A stretch of 64,000 bases of DNA from Bradyrhizobium sp. AZCC 1719 (GTDB lineage: Bacteria > Pseudomonadota > Alphaproteobacteria > Rhizobiales > Xanthobacteraceae). Below, one piece after another: positions 33,245 to 42,754 of the stretch. The stretch covers positions 3,749,001 through 3,813,000 of the forward strand of contig NZ_JAZHRU010000001.1 of NCBI RefSeq assembly GCF_036924525.1, given 5' to 3'. Position 1 is the stretch's first letter. Every line of letters begins with the position of its first letter. The notes beneath the pieces were generated by a model. The model was given only the letters and a program-made list of their open reading frames with translations, searched no databases and was not told the DNA's origin. Made by a program: the position numbers and the translations under genes.

Positions 33245-34672
33245 TTACGCGGCGATGGAAGGCGCGACCGTCTTGTGGTAGAGCGCGCTGTAGCAGGCAG
33301 CCGACAGATCCCAGCTAAACGATCGCGCCATTGCGTTGCGTCGCATCGTGTCGAGCCGGTCCTTGGCGCGGAAGGCTTCGAACGCCCGACGCACGCCGCC
33401 GAGAAACGACTCCGGCGACGGCTTTGCGAACAGGAATCCGGTTTCGCCGTCCTTGATGGTCTCCGCCAGCCCGCCGGTCTGGTGACCGATCGGCAGCGAT
33501 CCGAACCGCTGCGCATACATCTGGCTCAGCCCGCACGGCTCGAACCGTGATGGCATCAGCGTGAAATCGCTGCCGGCAAACATCCGCCGCGCCTGTCCAT
33601 CGTTGAAGCCGATGACGACACCGATTGCGTCCGGCCGGCGCAGATGTGCCTCGACCAGCGCCTTCTCGATGTGGGGCTCGCCGCTGCCGGTCACGACGAT
33701 CTGGCCGCCGGCATCGATGATTTTGTCGGCGGCTGACAATACGAGGTCGACGCCCTTCTGGTGGACGAGGCGGGCGACAAGCGCAAAAATCGGCCCGCGT
33801 GACACCGCCAGGCCAAACTGTTTGCGGACGTAGTTCGCGTTCGCCTGCTTGCCCTCCCAATCGCCGGCGCCAAAGGTCTGCGCCAATTGTGCGCAGGCGC
33901 GCGGATCCCAGCTTTCGTCGATGCCGTTCAGGATGCCGGTCAGTTGGTCGGCGTCCGAGCGGCGCTTCAGCAGGCCTTCGAGCCCGCAGCCGAGCTCGCG
34001 CGTCGTGATCTCCTTTGCGTAGGTCGCGCTGACGGTGGTCAGGTGCGAGGCATAGACGAGGCCGCCCTTCAGGAACGACATGTGGTCGTAGAATTCGAGC
34101 CCGTCGATATGGAAGGAGCTTTCGGGGGCCCCGATGCGGCGCAGCGAGTCCGCGGGAAACAGCCCCTGATAGGCGAGGTTGTGGATGGTCAGGATCGAAG
34201 GAACTTTTGCATCCTTCCAAGCCAGATAGGCGGGCGTCAATGCAGCCTGCCAGTCATTGGCGTGAACAAGGTCCGCTGCCCAATTCTTGTCCACCTTGCC
34301 CAAGGCAAGTTCGGCGGCAGCGGATGCAAGCCGCCCGAAGCGGATGTCGTTGTCGGGCCAGTCTTGGCCGTTTTCATCGCCGTAGGGGTTACCGGGCCGG
34401 TCATATAATTGCGGGCAGAGCAGGACGTAAACCGGCAGGCCGTCCTTGGTCGCTGCCCGTCCCACAGTGCAGGCCGGCATCTCCGCTAACGCCGCACATT
34501 GTCCAACGATATCAATGTGCGTGAGCTGTTCGACGACGTCCCGATAGCCGGGCAGCATGACCCGGACGTCACTCCGCCGACGAAGCGCCCGGGGTAGGGC
34601 GGCGGACACGGCGGCGAGCCCGCCCACCCGGACGAAATCATCCATTTCCGTAGTGATGAATAAGACTCTCAA
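33245..34672 (-). CDS. glgA: Glycogen synthase (ADP-glucose type)
   Basis: 475-residue GT5 enzyme that transfers glucose from ADP-glucose to growing glycogen. It starts MRVLFITTEM, and the C-terminal EPCGLSQMYAQRFGSLPIGHQTGGLAETI carries the donor-binding glutamate. The N-terminal KTGGL motif of typical GlgA is RVGGL here: Arg15 replaces Lys15. Substitution of this donor-contacting lysine usually lowers affinity, so this may be a divergent paralogue. It is convergent with the patatin gene (7 bp gap) and not next to glgC/glgB, but lies in the same window as a debranching enzyme. Confidence 0.85.
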   Translation of the reverse strand: MRVLFITTEMDDFVRVGGLAAVSAALPRALRRRSDVRVMLPGYRDVVEQLTHIDIVGQCAALAEMPACTVGRAATKDGLPVYVLLCPQLYDRPGNPYGDENGQDWPDNDIRFGRLASAAAELALGKVDKNWAADLVHANDWQAALTPAYLAWKDAKVPSILTIHNLAYQGLFPADSLRRIGAPESSFHIDGLEFYDHMSFLKGGLVYASHLTTVSATYAKEITTRELGCGLEGLLKRRSDADQLTGILNGIDESWDPRACAQLAQTFGAGDWEGKQANANYVRKQFGLAVSRGPIFALVARLVHQKGVDLVLSAADKIIDAGGQIVVTGSGEPHIEKALVEAHLRRPDAIGVVIGFNDGQARRMFAGSDFTLMPSRFEPCGLSQMYAQRFGSLPIGHQTGGLAETIKDGETGFLFAKPSPESFLGGVRRAFEAFRAKDRLDTMRRNAMARSFSWDLSAACYSALYHKTVAPSIAA

Positions 34673-34714
34673 AGGAATGCCCTCTACCAGCCTCTGATGA
34701 GAGGAAATGCAAGA

Positions 34715-34748
34715 AAGGGTCCAGTTTACTCTAAGGGTCCAGTCTACT
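34715..34748. repeat. Two tandem 16-base direct repeats upstream of glgA
   Basis: AAGGGTCCAGTTTACT (34715-34730) and AAGGGTCCAGTCTACT (34733-34748) differ at one base and are 18 bases apart. They lie 43-76 bp upstream of the glgA start and ahead of the divergent CoA-transferase gene. The spacing of almost two helical turns would suit a DNA-binding protein. Confidence 0.6.
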
Positions 34749-34871
34749 GGCGATAATGCCGGGCCCTAGCTATCGGTTCCTGATGCGAAAGGCTTTCCTG
34801 CCGCGGCGGCGCCCTTTAGGGTCACGCCGCGCCAACAACAAGTGCCATTAGGCCCAAGGAGCTACACGAGA

Positions 34872-36077
34872 ATGACGATAGCCGGTAACGAGCAGAGGAG
34901 TATGACAGGCAGCTTCGCAGGCCTACGCGTCCTCGATTTCTCAACCACGATTGCCGGGCCTCACTGCACGCGCATGCTAGCCGATATGGGCGCCGAGGTC
35001 ATCAAGATTGAAACCGAGGAGGGCGAGACGATGCGAACCCGTCCGCCGGTAAGGAATAATTGTTCGACCGCCTTCGGCCAGCTCAACGTCGGCAAGAACA
35101 GCCTGGTGCTCGATCTGAAATCGCCCAAGGGCGTCGAAGCTGTCCGCCGATTGGTCGCGACTGCTGACGTGCTGGTGGAGAATTTTCGCCCCGGCGTGAT
35201 GCGGCGATTGAAGCTTGATTATGCCTCCCTGCACGGCCTCAACCCGAAATTGGTCTATTGCTCGATCTCCGGATACGGCCAGACCGGGCCGTCGGCGGAG
35301 CTGCCGGCCTATGCGCCGGTGATCCACGCGGCATCCGGCTATGAGATGGCGCATCTGGCCTACCAGCCGGGACGAAGCCGGCCGGACTATTGCGGCATCT
35401 ATCACGCCGACGTACTCACCGGTGTCTACGCATTCGGCGCGATCTCGGCGGCGCTGTATCAGCGTACAGCGACCGGGCAGGGCCAGCATATCGACGTCTC
35501 GATGCTGGAATCCATGCTGAGCCTGACCTTGAACGAACTGCAATGGTCGCAGTTCGAAGTGAAGCCGACGCAACGGCCGATGTTCGGCCCGATCGAGACG
35601 ACGGACGGCTATGTGATGATGGCGATCGCCAGCGAGAAAACCTTCCAGAGCCTGATGCAGGTGATCGGTCATCCGGAATGGGTGAGCGATCCGCGCTTTG
35701 CCAAATATTCCGACCGCCGGGAAAACTGGACGAGCCTGATGGAAGGCGTGGAGGCATGGTCGCGCACCGTGACGACCGAGCAGTGCCTTGCTGCGCTCAA
35801 TGAGTACGGCGTGCCTTCGTCGGCCTATCGCACGGTCGCCGAGGCGCTGCGCGATCCGCAGATTGCCCATCGCGGCGCATTGGCCGAGGTCGAGGACGGC
35901 GGCGGCACCTTCAAGGTCCTCAATTTGCCGTTCCGCATGTCGGGCGCCAACGTGTCGGCGGCCAAGCGCATGTCGACGCTCGGCGAGCACACGAGTGCCT
36001 ACCTGAAGGAGACCGGCCTGTCGGAGGATGAGATCGCATCCTTCGCTGGCAAGGCGCAGTTGGCCGAGCGCGCCTGA
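34872..36077 (+). CDS. CaiB/BaiF family III CoA transferase
   Basis: 401-residue family III CoA transferase, which moves CoA between carboxylates through an enzyme-bound anhydride/thioester on aspartate. Family marks are LRVLDFSTTIAGPHCTRMLADMGAEVIKIE, the VENFRPGVMRRL loop, and the likely catalytic Asp in GIYHADVLTGVYAFG. AAGGAG at 34856 and the ATG at 34872 set the start. It lies 151 bp upstream of an oligopeptide-type ABC importer and in the same direction, so it may activate the acid imported by that system. Substrate unknown. Confidence 0.88.
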   Translation: MTIAGNEQRSMTGSFAGLRVLDFSTTIAGPHCTRMLADMGAEVIKIETEEGETMRTRPPVRNNCSTAFGQLNVGKNSLVLDLKSPKGVEAVRRLVATADVLVENFRPGVMRRLKLDYASLHGLNPKLVYCSISGYGQTGPSAELPAYAPVIHAASGYEMAHLAYQPGRSRPDYCGIYHADVLTGVYAFGAISAALYQRTATGQGQHIDVSMLESMLSLTLNELQWSQFEVKPTQRPMFGPIETTDGYVMMAIASEKTFQSLMQVIGHPEWVSDPRFAKYSDRRENWTSLMEGVEAWSRTVTTEQCLAALNEYGVPSSAYRTVAEALRDPQIAHRGALAEVEDGGGTFKVLNLPFRMSGANVSAAKRMSTLGEHTSAYLKETGLSEDEIASFAGKAQLAERA

Positions 36078-36228
36078 CGGCGGGGCGTCGCGACGCAAGG
36101 GTGGCGATGCTGCGGCTTTTCATCCGCGGCTTGCAAACGCCCTTGCCCGCGCCGGCGTTTCCGGACAATCTCCGAGAGCCATCGACGATCCGGAATACCG
36201 GACGAACGACATATCGGAGGGAACATCC

Positions 36229-37770
36229 ATGAAAGCGGCGATCCGTTCGAGCGCGCTCGCGCGAATATTTCTTGTGGCGGGATTTGGCGTGGCGTTGTCG
36301 GCAATGCCCGCCAGCGCGCAGAAAGCGGGCGGCAGCATCGCGGTTGGCCTTGAGCTCGATATTCCCGGTTTCGATCCGCTGAAGGTTGGCGTCTACGACA
36401 CAGCCGCACTCACCGCGTCATCCGCCATTTTCGACACGCTCACTTATCTCGATGCCAACGGCAAGCCGCAACCCAGGCTCGCATTGTCCTGGTCCACTTC
36501 GGAAGACTTCAAGACCTGGACCTTCAAGCTGCGCCCGGGCGTCAAGTTCCACGACGGCACGCCGTTCAATGCCGAAGCTCTCAAAGCGAATTTCGACCGG
36601 CAGAAGGACCCCGCCAACAAGTGCCGCTGCGCTTTCTATATCTCCAACGTCAACAACGTTCAGGCTCCGGACGAACTGACGGTGGTCGTCAATCTCAACG
36701 ACCCCCAAGTGAATTACCCCGCGCTGGTTTCTTTCGCGAACGTGAACGCCTCAGTTCACTCCCCAACGGCGTGGAAGGCGAAGGGCGACGACTACAACCG
36801 CAATCCCGTCGGCACCGGTCCCTATATTCTGAAATCCTGGACCGCCGGCGATCGCATGGTTCTGGAGAAAAACCCAGATTACTGGGACAAGGACAAAGTC
36901 TATTTCGACCGCATCACGCTCAAGCCGCTGCCCGACGCGCAATCGCGCTTCGCGAGCCTGCAATCCGGCGAAGTCGACCTGATCTGGGAAGACGAATTTT
37001 CCGCCGATAGCATTCAGAAGGCACAAAAGGACTCCAAGCTGACGGTGCACACCTACGCCGGTTCGGGTGCGGCGGTATATGCCATGAATACCAAGACGCC
37101 ACCGTTCGATGATTTGCGCGTGCGTCAGGCGATCGTCATGGCGCTTGACCGCAAGAAGATGTCGCAGGCCATCACCAATGGTCTGTCTCGCCCGGCCAGC
37201 AACCCCTACGGCGACGGGTCCTGGGTCAAGTGCAAGGACGATGGTGCACTTCCCGAGGACCTCGAGAAAGCCAAGGCGCTGATCAAGGACTACGGCAAGC
37301 CCGTCGAGTTCAAGATGCTCGTGACGGCGACGCCCCGTGGGCGCACCGTCGGTCAGGTGCTGCAACAATTGTGGAAGCGGGCCGGCATCAACATGGAGAT
37401 CGAGCAGGTCGATCAGGCGACCATTCCCCCGCGCGCATTCATGCGCCAGTTCCAGATGACGCCCTGGCGGATCGTCGATCTCGCCGATCCCGACATCCAG
37501 ATGTTCGCCAATTTCCACACCGGCAGCCCCGTCGCACTCGCCAACTACTCCAATCCCGAGCTCGACAAAATGCTTCAACAGGCGCGCGTCACCGCCGACC
37601 AGAACAAGCGCATCGATCTCTATTGCGAGATCACGCGGCTGATCAACAAGGAGGCGATCTGGTTCTGGACCTTCCAGAACACCTACTACGCGATCTCGAG
37701 CGCGAAGCTCAAAGGGCTGCCCAAGATGTACAGTGGGATGATCGACGTATCGCGCGCCTGGAAGGAATAA
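36229..37770 (+). CDS. ABC transporter substrate-binding protein, family 5 (Dpp/Opp type)
   Basis: 513-residue periplasmic binding protein of the peptide/nickel/opine family. The signal peptide is about residues 1-29 (ending PASAQKAGG). Family blocks include WTFKLRPGVKFHDGTPFNAEALKANFDR, the NPVGTGPY loop and VRQAIVMALDR. CGGAGGG lies before the ATG at 36229, and the frame further upstream overlaps the CoA-transferase gene and is not protein-like. It is the first gene of a complete importer (36229-41555). Ligands of this class are peptides, sugars or other organics and cannot be predicted. Confidence 0.9.
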   Translation: MKAAIRSSALARIFLVAGFGVALSAMPASAQKAGGSIAVGLELDIPGFDPLKVGVYDTAALTASSAIFDTLTYLDANGKPQPRLALSWSTSEDFKTWTFKLRPGVKFHDGTPFNAEALKANFDRQKDPANKCRCAFYISNVNNVQAPDELTVVVNLNDPQVNYPALVSFANVNASVHSPTAWKAKGDDYNRNPVGTGPYILKSWTAGDRMVLEKNPDYWDKDKVYFDRITLKPLPDAQSRFASLQSGEVDLIWEDEFSADSIQKAQKDSKLTVHTYAGSGAAVYAMNTKTPPFDDLRVRQAIVMALDRKKMSQAITNGLSRPASNPYGDGSWVKCKDDGALPEDLEKAKALIKDYGKPVEFKMLVTATPRGRTVGQVLQQLWKRAGINMEIEQVDQATIPPRAFMRQFQMTPWRIVDLADPDIQMFANFHTGSPVALANYSNPELDKMLQQARVTADQNKRIDLYCEITRLINKEAIWFWTFQNTYYAISSAKLKGLPKMYSGMIDVSRAWKE

Positions 37771-37776
37771 CCGTCG

Positions 37777-38727
37777 ATGGCGTTCTTCGTCGCACGCCGG
37801 CTGTTGTACTTGTTGCCGGTGCTGATTGCGGTTTCGCTGCTCACCTTCTCCATCGCGTCGCTGCTGCCGGGCGATCTCGCGTACACCATCCTCGGTGACC
37901 AGGCGACGCCGGAGAACGTGGCGGCGTTGCGGCACGACATGGGACTGGATCAGCCGATCTGGTGGCGTTACCTGAGCTGGCTCGGCAATGTGCTGCAAGG
38001 CGATTTCGGCCGTTCGTTCCGCACCGGACAGACGGTGCTACAGGCGGTTGCCGAGCGGCTGCCGGTCTCGATCGAACTGATGCTCCTGGCGCAGCTCGGC
38101 GCTCTGGGGATCGGCGTTCCACTGGCGATCGTCTGTGCGGCGCGCAGCGGCGGCCCGTTCGACCGCTTCATGACCGGCACTGCTTTTGGCATGTTGTCGG
38201 TGCCAACCTTCCTGTCGGCGATCCTGCTGATCTATTTCTTCGCGGTCGAACTGCGCTGGTTGCCGGCCACCGGCTATGTGCCGTTTGCCGAAGACCCGCT
38301 CGCTAACCTGCGCTTCTTCGTTTTACCGTCGCTGACGCTGGCACTGGCGGAATGGCCGAGCATCATGCGCGTGCTGCGTTCCGACATGATTGCGACCTTG
38401 CAGGAAGACTATATCGCGCTCGCCAAAGCAAAAGGCCTGACGCCGGCGCGAATCCTCTTTGTGCATGCCCTCAAACCATCGTCGCTGACCTTGGTCACGA
38501 TCACCGGCATCAATATCGGCCGGTTGATCGGCGGCGCTGTCATCGTCGAGACGATCTTTGCGCTTCCGGGCATTGGCCGGCTGCTGATCGGCGCGATTCT
38601 GACGCGCGACCTCATCATCCTGCAGGGCGTGGTGCTGCTGGTCGGCGCCGGCTTCGTCATCATGAATTTCATCGTCGACATGCTCTACGCGGTTCTCGAT
38701 CCCAGGATTCGCCATGGCCACGCTTGA
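37777..38727 (+). CDS. ABC transporter permease (DppB type)
   Basis: 316-residue inner-membrane permease with about six helices. It begins MAFFVARRLLYLLPVLIAVS, and the DppB-type N-terminal segment YTILGDQATPENVAALRHDMGL is clear. The EAA-loop region reads DYIALAKAKGLTPARILFVHAL. It starts 6 bp after the binding-protein stop and overlaps the next permease gene by 14 bp, so the operon is tightly coupled. It forms the membrane pore with the DppC-type partner. Confidence 0.9.
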   Translation: MAFFVARRLLYLLPVLIAVSLLTFSIASLLPGDLAYTILGDQATPENVAALRHDMGLDQPIWWRYLSWLGNVLQGDFGRSFRTGQTVLQAVAERLPVSIELMLLAQLGALGIGVPLAIVCAARSGGPFDRFMTGTAFGMLSVPTFLSAILLIYFFAVELRWLPATGYVPFAEDPLANLRFFVLPSLTLALAEWPSIMRVLRSDMIATLQEDYIALAKAKGLTPARILFVHALKPSSLTLVTITGINIGRLIGGAVIVETIFALPGIGRLLIGAILTRDLIILQGVVLLVGAGFVIMNFIVDMLYAVLDPRIRHGHA

Positions 38728-39586
38728 ACTCGATGTCGCCGAGGTGGCTGTAACCCAGCCTGCGCGCAAGGGCCGGCGCCTTGGCATGCTGTTCTGGGCG
38801 GCGATCGGCTGGATGACTTTCGTTTTCGCGCTGGCAGTCTTTGCACCCGCCCTGCCGCTGCCGAGCCCGACCGACATGGACATGCTGGAACGGCGGGCCC
38901 CGTTCTCTGCGGAACATTGGCTGGGGACCGACGGGCTCGGCCGCGACGAACTTTCGCGCCTGATCTACGGCGCGCGGATTTCGCTCGTGGTCGGTCTCTG
39001 CGCGCCTGTAATCGGGCTCACCATTGGCGGCGCGCTCGGCATGCTCGCGGGCTATTTCCGCGGCCGGTTCGAATCGATCGTTGTCGGCAGCATGGACGTG
39101 CTGCTGGCCTTTCCGCCGCTTATCCTGGCGCTGGCCGTAACGGCCTATCTCGGGCAGTCGATTCTCAATCTCACTCTCATTCTCGGCTTCCTTGGCGTTC
39201 CCGCCTTCATGCGGGTGGCGCGCGCTGCGACGCTGACGCTGGCGCGGCGCGAATTCGTTATAGCGGCGCAGGCACTGGGCGCCACGCATGTGCGCATCCT
39301 GTTGCGCGAACTATTGCCGAACGTGATCCTGCCGCTGTTTGCCTTCTTCCTGCTCGGCGTTGCCATCACCATCGTCGTCGAGGGTTCGTTGTCATTTCTC
39401 GGGCTCGGCGTGCCGCCGCCGATCTCGAGCTGGGGCAGCATGATCGGGGAGGGGCGCGAGAGCCTCGACGTGGCCCCGCGGCTCGCCTTCCTGCCGGCAG
39501 CGGCGATGTTTCTCACCGTGCTTTCCTTCAATCTAGTCGGGGACACGCTGCGTGCGCTCACCGATCCACGACAGGGCGCGCTGTGA
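38714..39586 (+). CDS. ABC transporter permease (DppC type)
   Basis: 290-residue inner-membrane permease. It has the DppC N-terminal segment with HWLGTDGLGRDELSRLIYGARISL and the EAA region FVIAAQALGATHVRILLREL, with six hydrophobic helices after a short cytoplasmic leader. The start at 38714 lies inside the end of the dppB-type gene. Its stop overlaps the GTG start of the next gene in GTGA. Second pore subunit of the importer. Confidence 0.9.
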   Translation: MATLELDVAEVAVTQPARKGRRLGMLFWAAIGWMTFVFALAVFAPALPLPSPTDMDMLERRAPFSAEHWLGTDGLGRDELSRLIYGARISLVVGLCAPVIGLTIGGALGMLAGYFRGRFESIVVGSMDVLLAFPPLILALAVTAYLGQSILNLTLILGFLGVPAFMRVARAATLTLARREFVIAAQALGATHVRILLRELLPNVILPLFAFFLLGVAITIVVEGSLSFLGLGVPPPISSWGSMIGEGRESLDVAPRLAFLPAAAMFLTVLSFNLVGDTLRALTDPRQGAL

Positions 39587-40578
39587 ACGGGAATAACTTG
39601 CTTTCTGTCGAAGACGTCGTCGTCGATCTTCCGACCCCGCGCGGCAATCTGCGCGCGGTGGATCATGTCGACCTCACCGTCGGCGCCGGGCGCACGCTTG
39701 GTATCGTCGGCGAATCCGGCTGCGGAAAAACCATGCTGTCGCGGGCGGTTCTGCAATTGTTGCCGAAGAAGGCAAAGCTCTCCGGCCGGGTGATGTTCGA
39801 CGGGCAGGACCTGCTGCAGCTTCCGCCGGAGAAACTGCGCAAGCTACGCGGCCGGTCGCTGGCGGTGGTATTTCAGGATCCGATGACCTCGCTCAACCCG
39901 GTTCTCACGATCGGGACGCAGTTGATCGAGACATTGCAGGAGCACCTCGAACTGGAAGATGCCGCCGCCACCAGACGCAGCGTCGAGCTGCTCGCGGCGG
40001 TTGGAATCCCCGCGCCCGAGCAGCGGCTGGCGCAGTATCCGCACCAGCTCTCCGGCGGCATGCGGCAGCGCGTGGCAATCGCGATCGCGCTGTCGTGCGA
40101 ACCAAAGCTCCTGATCGCCGACGAGCCGACCACCGCGCTCGACGTCACGATCCAGGCGCAGATCCTCGATCTCTTGGCGAGGGAGCAGCGTCGCCGCCAC
40201 ATGGCGATGATCATCATCACCCACGATCTCGGCGTCGTCGCCGGCCGCACCGACGAAGTTGCGGTGATGTATGCCGGCCGCGTGGTTGAGCGCGCGCCGA
40301 CGCCTGCCTTGTTCAAGAAGATGCGAATGCCCTATACCGAGGCGCTTCTGGCGGCGCTCCCCAAACTCGACGCTGCGCCCCACACGCCGCTGCCGGCGAT
40401 ATCGGGGCGTCCGCCCGATCCGACGCGGCCGCTGAAGGGATGCTCGTTCTCGCCGCGCTGTCGCTATGCGGTGGCCCGCTGCCAGAATGAGAAACCGGCG
40501 CTCGAGGCGGCAGAGACGAAGGCCCATCAGTTCGCCTGCTTCCACCCGATAGAAGCCCACGCGGATGCCAATGCATGA
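39583..40578 (+). CDS. ABC transporter ATP-binding protein (DppD type)
   Basis: 331-residue ATPase. Start GTG 39583 forms a GTGA overlap with the permease stop; the long open frame further upstream is an artefact of high GC. Walker A GESGCGKTM is near residue 40, signature LSGGMRQRV and Walker B LLIADEPTTALDVT. The C-terminal oligopeptide-transporter domain holds a cysteine-containing segment (KGCSFSPRCRYAVARC), which in relatives binds an iron-sulfur cluster. Note the unusual GCGKT followed by Met-Leu-Ser after the P-loop. Forms a heterodimer with the next gene product. Confidence 0.88.
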   Translation: MNGNNLLSVEDVVVDLPTPRGNLRAVDHVDLTVGAGRTLGIVGESGCGKTMLSRAVLQLLPKKAKLSGRVMFDGQDLLQLPPEKLRKLRGRSLAVVFQDPMTSLNPVLTIGTQLIETLQEHLELEDAAATRRSVELLAAVGIPAPEQRLAQYPHQLSGGMRQRVAIAIALSCEPKLLIADEPTTALDVTIQAQILDLLAREQRRRHMAMIIITHDLGVVAGRTDEVAVMYAGRVVERAPTPALFKKMRMPYTEALLAALPKLDAAPHTPLPAISGRPPDPTRPLKGCSFSPRCRYAVARCQNEKPALEAAETKAHQFACFHPIEAHADANA

Positions 40579-41555
40579 TGCCGCAATCCGCTCCATCGAT
40601 TTCGTCTGACGCGTTGCTCGAAGTCGACAATCTCGTCGTCGAATATCCTGTCGGTTCCAGGATCGTTCATGCCGTGTCCGGCGTCTCCTTGCAGATCGCC
40701 CGCGGCGAAACGCTGGGTCTGGTCGGCGAATCCGGGTGCGGGAAGTCGACGCTCGGCCGCGCCGTCCTGCAACTGCGCCGCCCAACCGCCGGGCGTGTGC
40801 TGTTCGATGGCCACGATCTTACGACGATGCAAGGCGATGCCTTGCGGCTGATGCGCCGGCGCGTGCAGTTGATCTTCCAGGATCCGATCGCCTCGCTCAA
40901 TCCGCGCCGCAAGATCGGCGACATTGTCGCCGAGCCGCTGGTGATCGCGGGCGTCAAGGATCCGGAAAAGCGCAAGCGGCTTGTCCACGAGGTGCTGAGC
41001 GCGGTCGGACTTGACCCGATGCTCGTCGTCGGGCGGCTGCCGCATGAGTTTTCCGGCGGCCAGTGCCAGCGCATCTGCATTGCACGCGCGCTCATTCTCA
41101 ATCCCGAGTTCATCGTCTGCGACGAGCCGGTCTCCGCGCTCGATGTATCGATACGCGCCCAGATCCTCAATCTGCTCGAAGAGATGAAGGCCCGGTTCGG
41201 GCTGACGCTGCTGTTCATTGCGCACGATCTCGCCGTGGTGAAAGCCGTGAGCGACCGCGTCGCGGTGATGTATCTGGGGCGGCTCTGCGAGGTTGGTCCC
41301 TCCGAGCAGCTCTTCGCCAGGCCGGCGCATCCCTATACCGCGCTCCTGATCGAGGCGATTCCGATGCCCGATCCGGATGTGCGCCCCACCGAGACTGTGC
41401 CGGTGGGGGAGCCGCCGTCGCCGATCGCGCCGCCGTCCGGCTGCCGGTTTCGCACCCGCTGTCCCCGCGCGGATCAACGATGCAGCGACGAGATGCCGGA
41501 ACTGCGCGCGGTGGCGCCCGGTCAGTTCGTGGCTTGCCATCACCCGCTGATCTGA
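40575..41555 (+). CDS. ABC transporter ATP-binding protein (DppF type)
   Basis: 326-residue ATPase that pairs with the DppD-type subunit. Walker A GESGCGKST, signature FSGGQCQRICIARAL and Walker B FIVCDEPVSALDVS are present. The C-terminus has the cysteine motif SGCRFRTRCPRADQRC of the Opp/Dpp F family. The ATG at 40575 overlaps the previous TGA (ATGA). Last gene of the importer operon; the alcohol dehydrogenase gene begins 118 bp further on. Confidence 0.9.
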   Translation: MMPQSAPSISSDALLEVDNLVVEYPVGSRIVHAVSGVSLQIARGETLGLVGESGCGKSTLGRAVLQLRRPTAGRVLFDGHDLTTMQGDALRLMRRRVQLIFQDPIASLNPRRKIGDIVAEPLVIAGVKDPEKRKRLVHEVLSAVGLDPMLVVGRLPHEFSGGQCQRICIARALILNPEFIVCDEPVSALDVSIRAQILNLLEEMKARFGLTLLFIAHDLAVVKAVSDRVAVMYLGRLCEVGPSEQLFARPAHPYTALLIEAIPMPDPDVRPTETVPVGEPPSPIAPPSGCRFRTRCPRADQRCSDEMPELRAVAPGQFVACHHPLI

Positions 41556-41673
41556 ATACTCGGGGAGCGCTGCCCGCGTTTGTCTCGACGGGACGGACGT
41601 GGCAATGTCCGTTCTCAAGAAGTGTTTACGCCCAAGAAAATGGTCCAAGAACAAGAAAGACGGGAGAGAAGCG

Positions 41674-42744
41674 ATGAAGAGTTTTCAGGTCGCTGAGTTC
41701 AACGCACCACTGAAAGAGGTGGATCAGGAGACGCCGCAGCCCACGGGTGCGCAGGTGCTGATCAAGGTGAAGGCCGCCGGCGTCTGCCATAGCGATCTCC
41801 ACATTTGGGAAGGCGGTTACGATCTCGGCCATGGCCGCAAGCCGCTCTCGCTGAAGGACCGCGGCGTGTCGCTGCCGCGCACGATGGGCCACGAGACGGT
41901 CGGCGAGGTCGTGGCATTCGGGCCCGACGTTACCGCTGCCGACAAAGGCGATCTCAAGGTCGGCGACGTCGCGCTGGTCTATCCCTGGCTCGGCTGCGGC
42001 AAATGCGCTACCTGCGTCGGCGGCGACGAGAACATGTGCGTGGTGAAACCAAATTCGCTCGGCGTTTATTGCGACGGCGGCTATGCCGACTACATGACGG
42101 TGCCGAATCCGAAGTATCTTCTGAACCTCAGGGGGCTCGACCCCGTCACCGCCGCGCCCTATGCCTGTTCCGGCGTCACCACCTATAGCGCGCTGAAGAA
42201 GGTTGAATTCGCCTTCAACTCGCCGATCGTCATCTTCGGCGCCGGCGGCCTCGGCCTGATGGCGCTGTCGCTGCTAAAGGCGATGGGCGGCAAGGGCGCC
42301 ATCGTCGTCGACATCGATGCGCGCAAGCGCGAAGCGGCCGAGGCCGCCGGTGCGCTTGCAACCGTCGACGGCAAGGCGCCGGACGCGCTGGAGCAGCTCG
42401 CGAAAAAGGCCGGCGAACCCATTCGCGCGGTGATCGACCTCGTCGGCAATGCGCAGACCACGCAGCTCGGCTTCGACTGCCTCACCAAGGGCGGCAAGCT
42501 CGTCATCGTCGGCCTGTTCGGCGGCGGTGCGACCTTTGCTTTGCCGCTGATTCCGATCAAGGCGATCACGATCCAGGGCAGCTATGTCGGCAATCTGCGC
42601 GAGACCAAGGAATTGCTCGAACTGGTTCGAAACAAGATGATCGCGCCGATTCCGGTGACGACGCTGCCGCTCGCGAAAGCCAACGAAGCGCTCGCCGATT
42701 TGCAGAAGGGCAAACTGGTCGGCCGCGCGGTGCTGACGCCGTAG
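41674..42744 (+). CDS. Zinc-dependent alcohol dehydrogenase
   Basis: 356-residue medium-chain dehydrogenase. The catalytic zinc site has Cys (AAGVCHSDLHIW) and the GHE segment of TMGHETVGEV. The structural zinc site is a four-cysteine cluster (GCGKCATCVGGDENMC), and the Rossmann motif FGAGGLGLMAL binds NAD(P). The ATG at 41674 has GGGAGAG upstream and is preferred to an in-frame start at 41599. An unusual loop of about 15 residues (YDLGHGRKPLSLKDRG) separates the first zinc ligand region from the GHE. It lies between an importer and an IPMDH-like gene, consistent with alcohol or polyol catabolism. Confidence 0.88.
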   Translation: MKSFQVAEFNAPLKEVDQETPQPTGAQVLIKVKAAGVCHSDLHIWEGGYDLGHGRKPLSLKDRGVSLPRTMGHETVGEVVAFGPDVTAADKGDLKVGDVALVYPWLGCGKCATCVGGDENMCVVKPNSLGVYCDGGYADYMTVPNPKYLLNLRGLDPVTAAPYACSGVTTYSALKKVEFAFNSPIVIFGAGGLGLMALSLLKAMGGKGAIVVDIDARKREAAEAAGALATVDGKAPDALEQLAKKAGEPIRAVIDLVGNAQTTQLGFDCLTKGGKLVIVGLFGGGATFALPLIPIKAITIQGSYVGNLRETKELLELVRNKMIAPIPVTTLPLAKANEALADLQKGKLVGRAVLTP

Positions 42745-42754
42745 CCTGTTGCCG

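Noticed and set aside
32044..33516. Minus-strand open frame of 490 codons over the patatin gene
   Set aside because: Antisense shadow of a patatin gene with intact GTSIG and DGG motifs; composition is not protein-like.
34695..34712. GCATTTCCTCTC ahead of glgA on the minus strand as a fourth cis-module copy
   Set aside because: It matches only the tail word; no dyad lies 18 bases upstream, so it may be chance.
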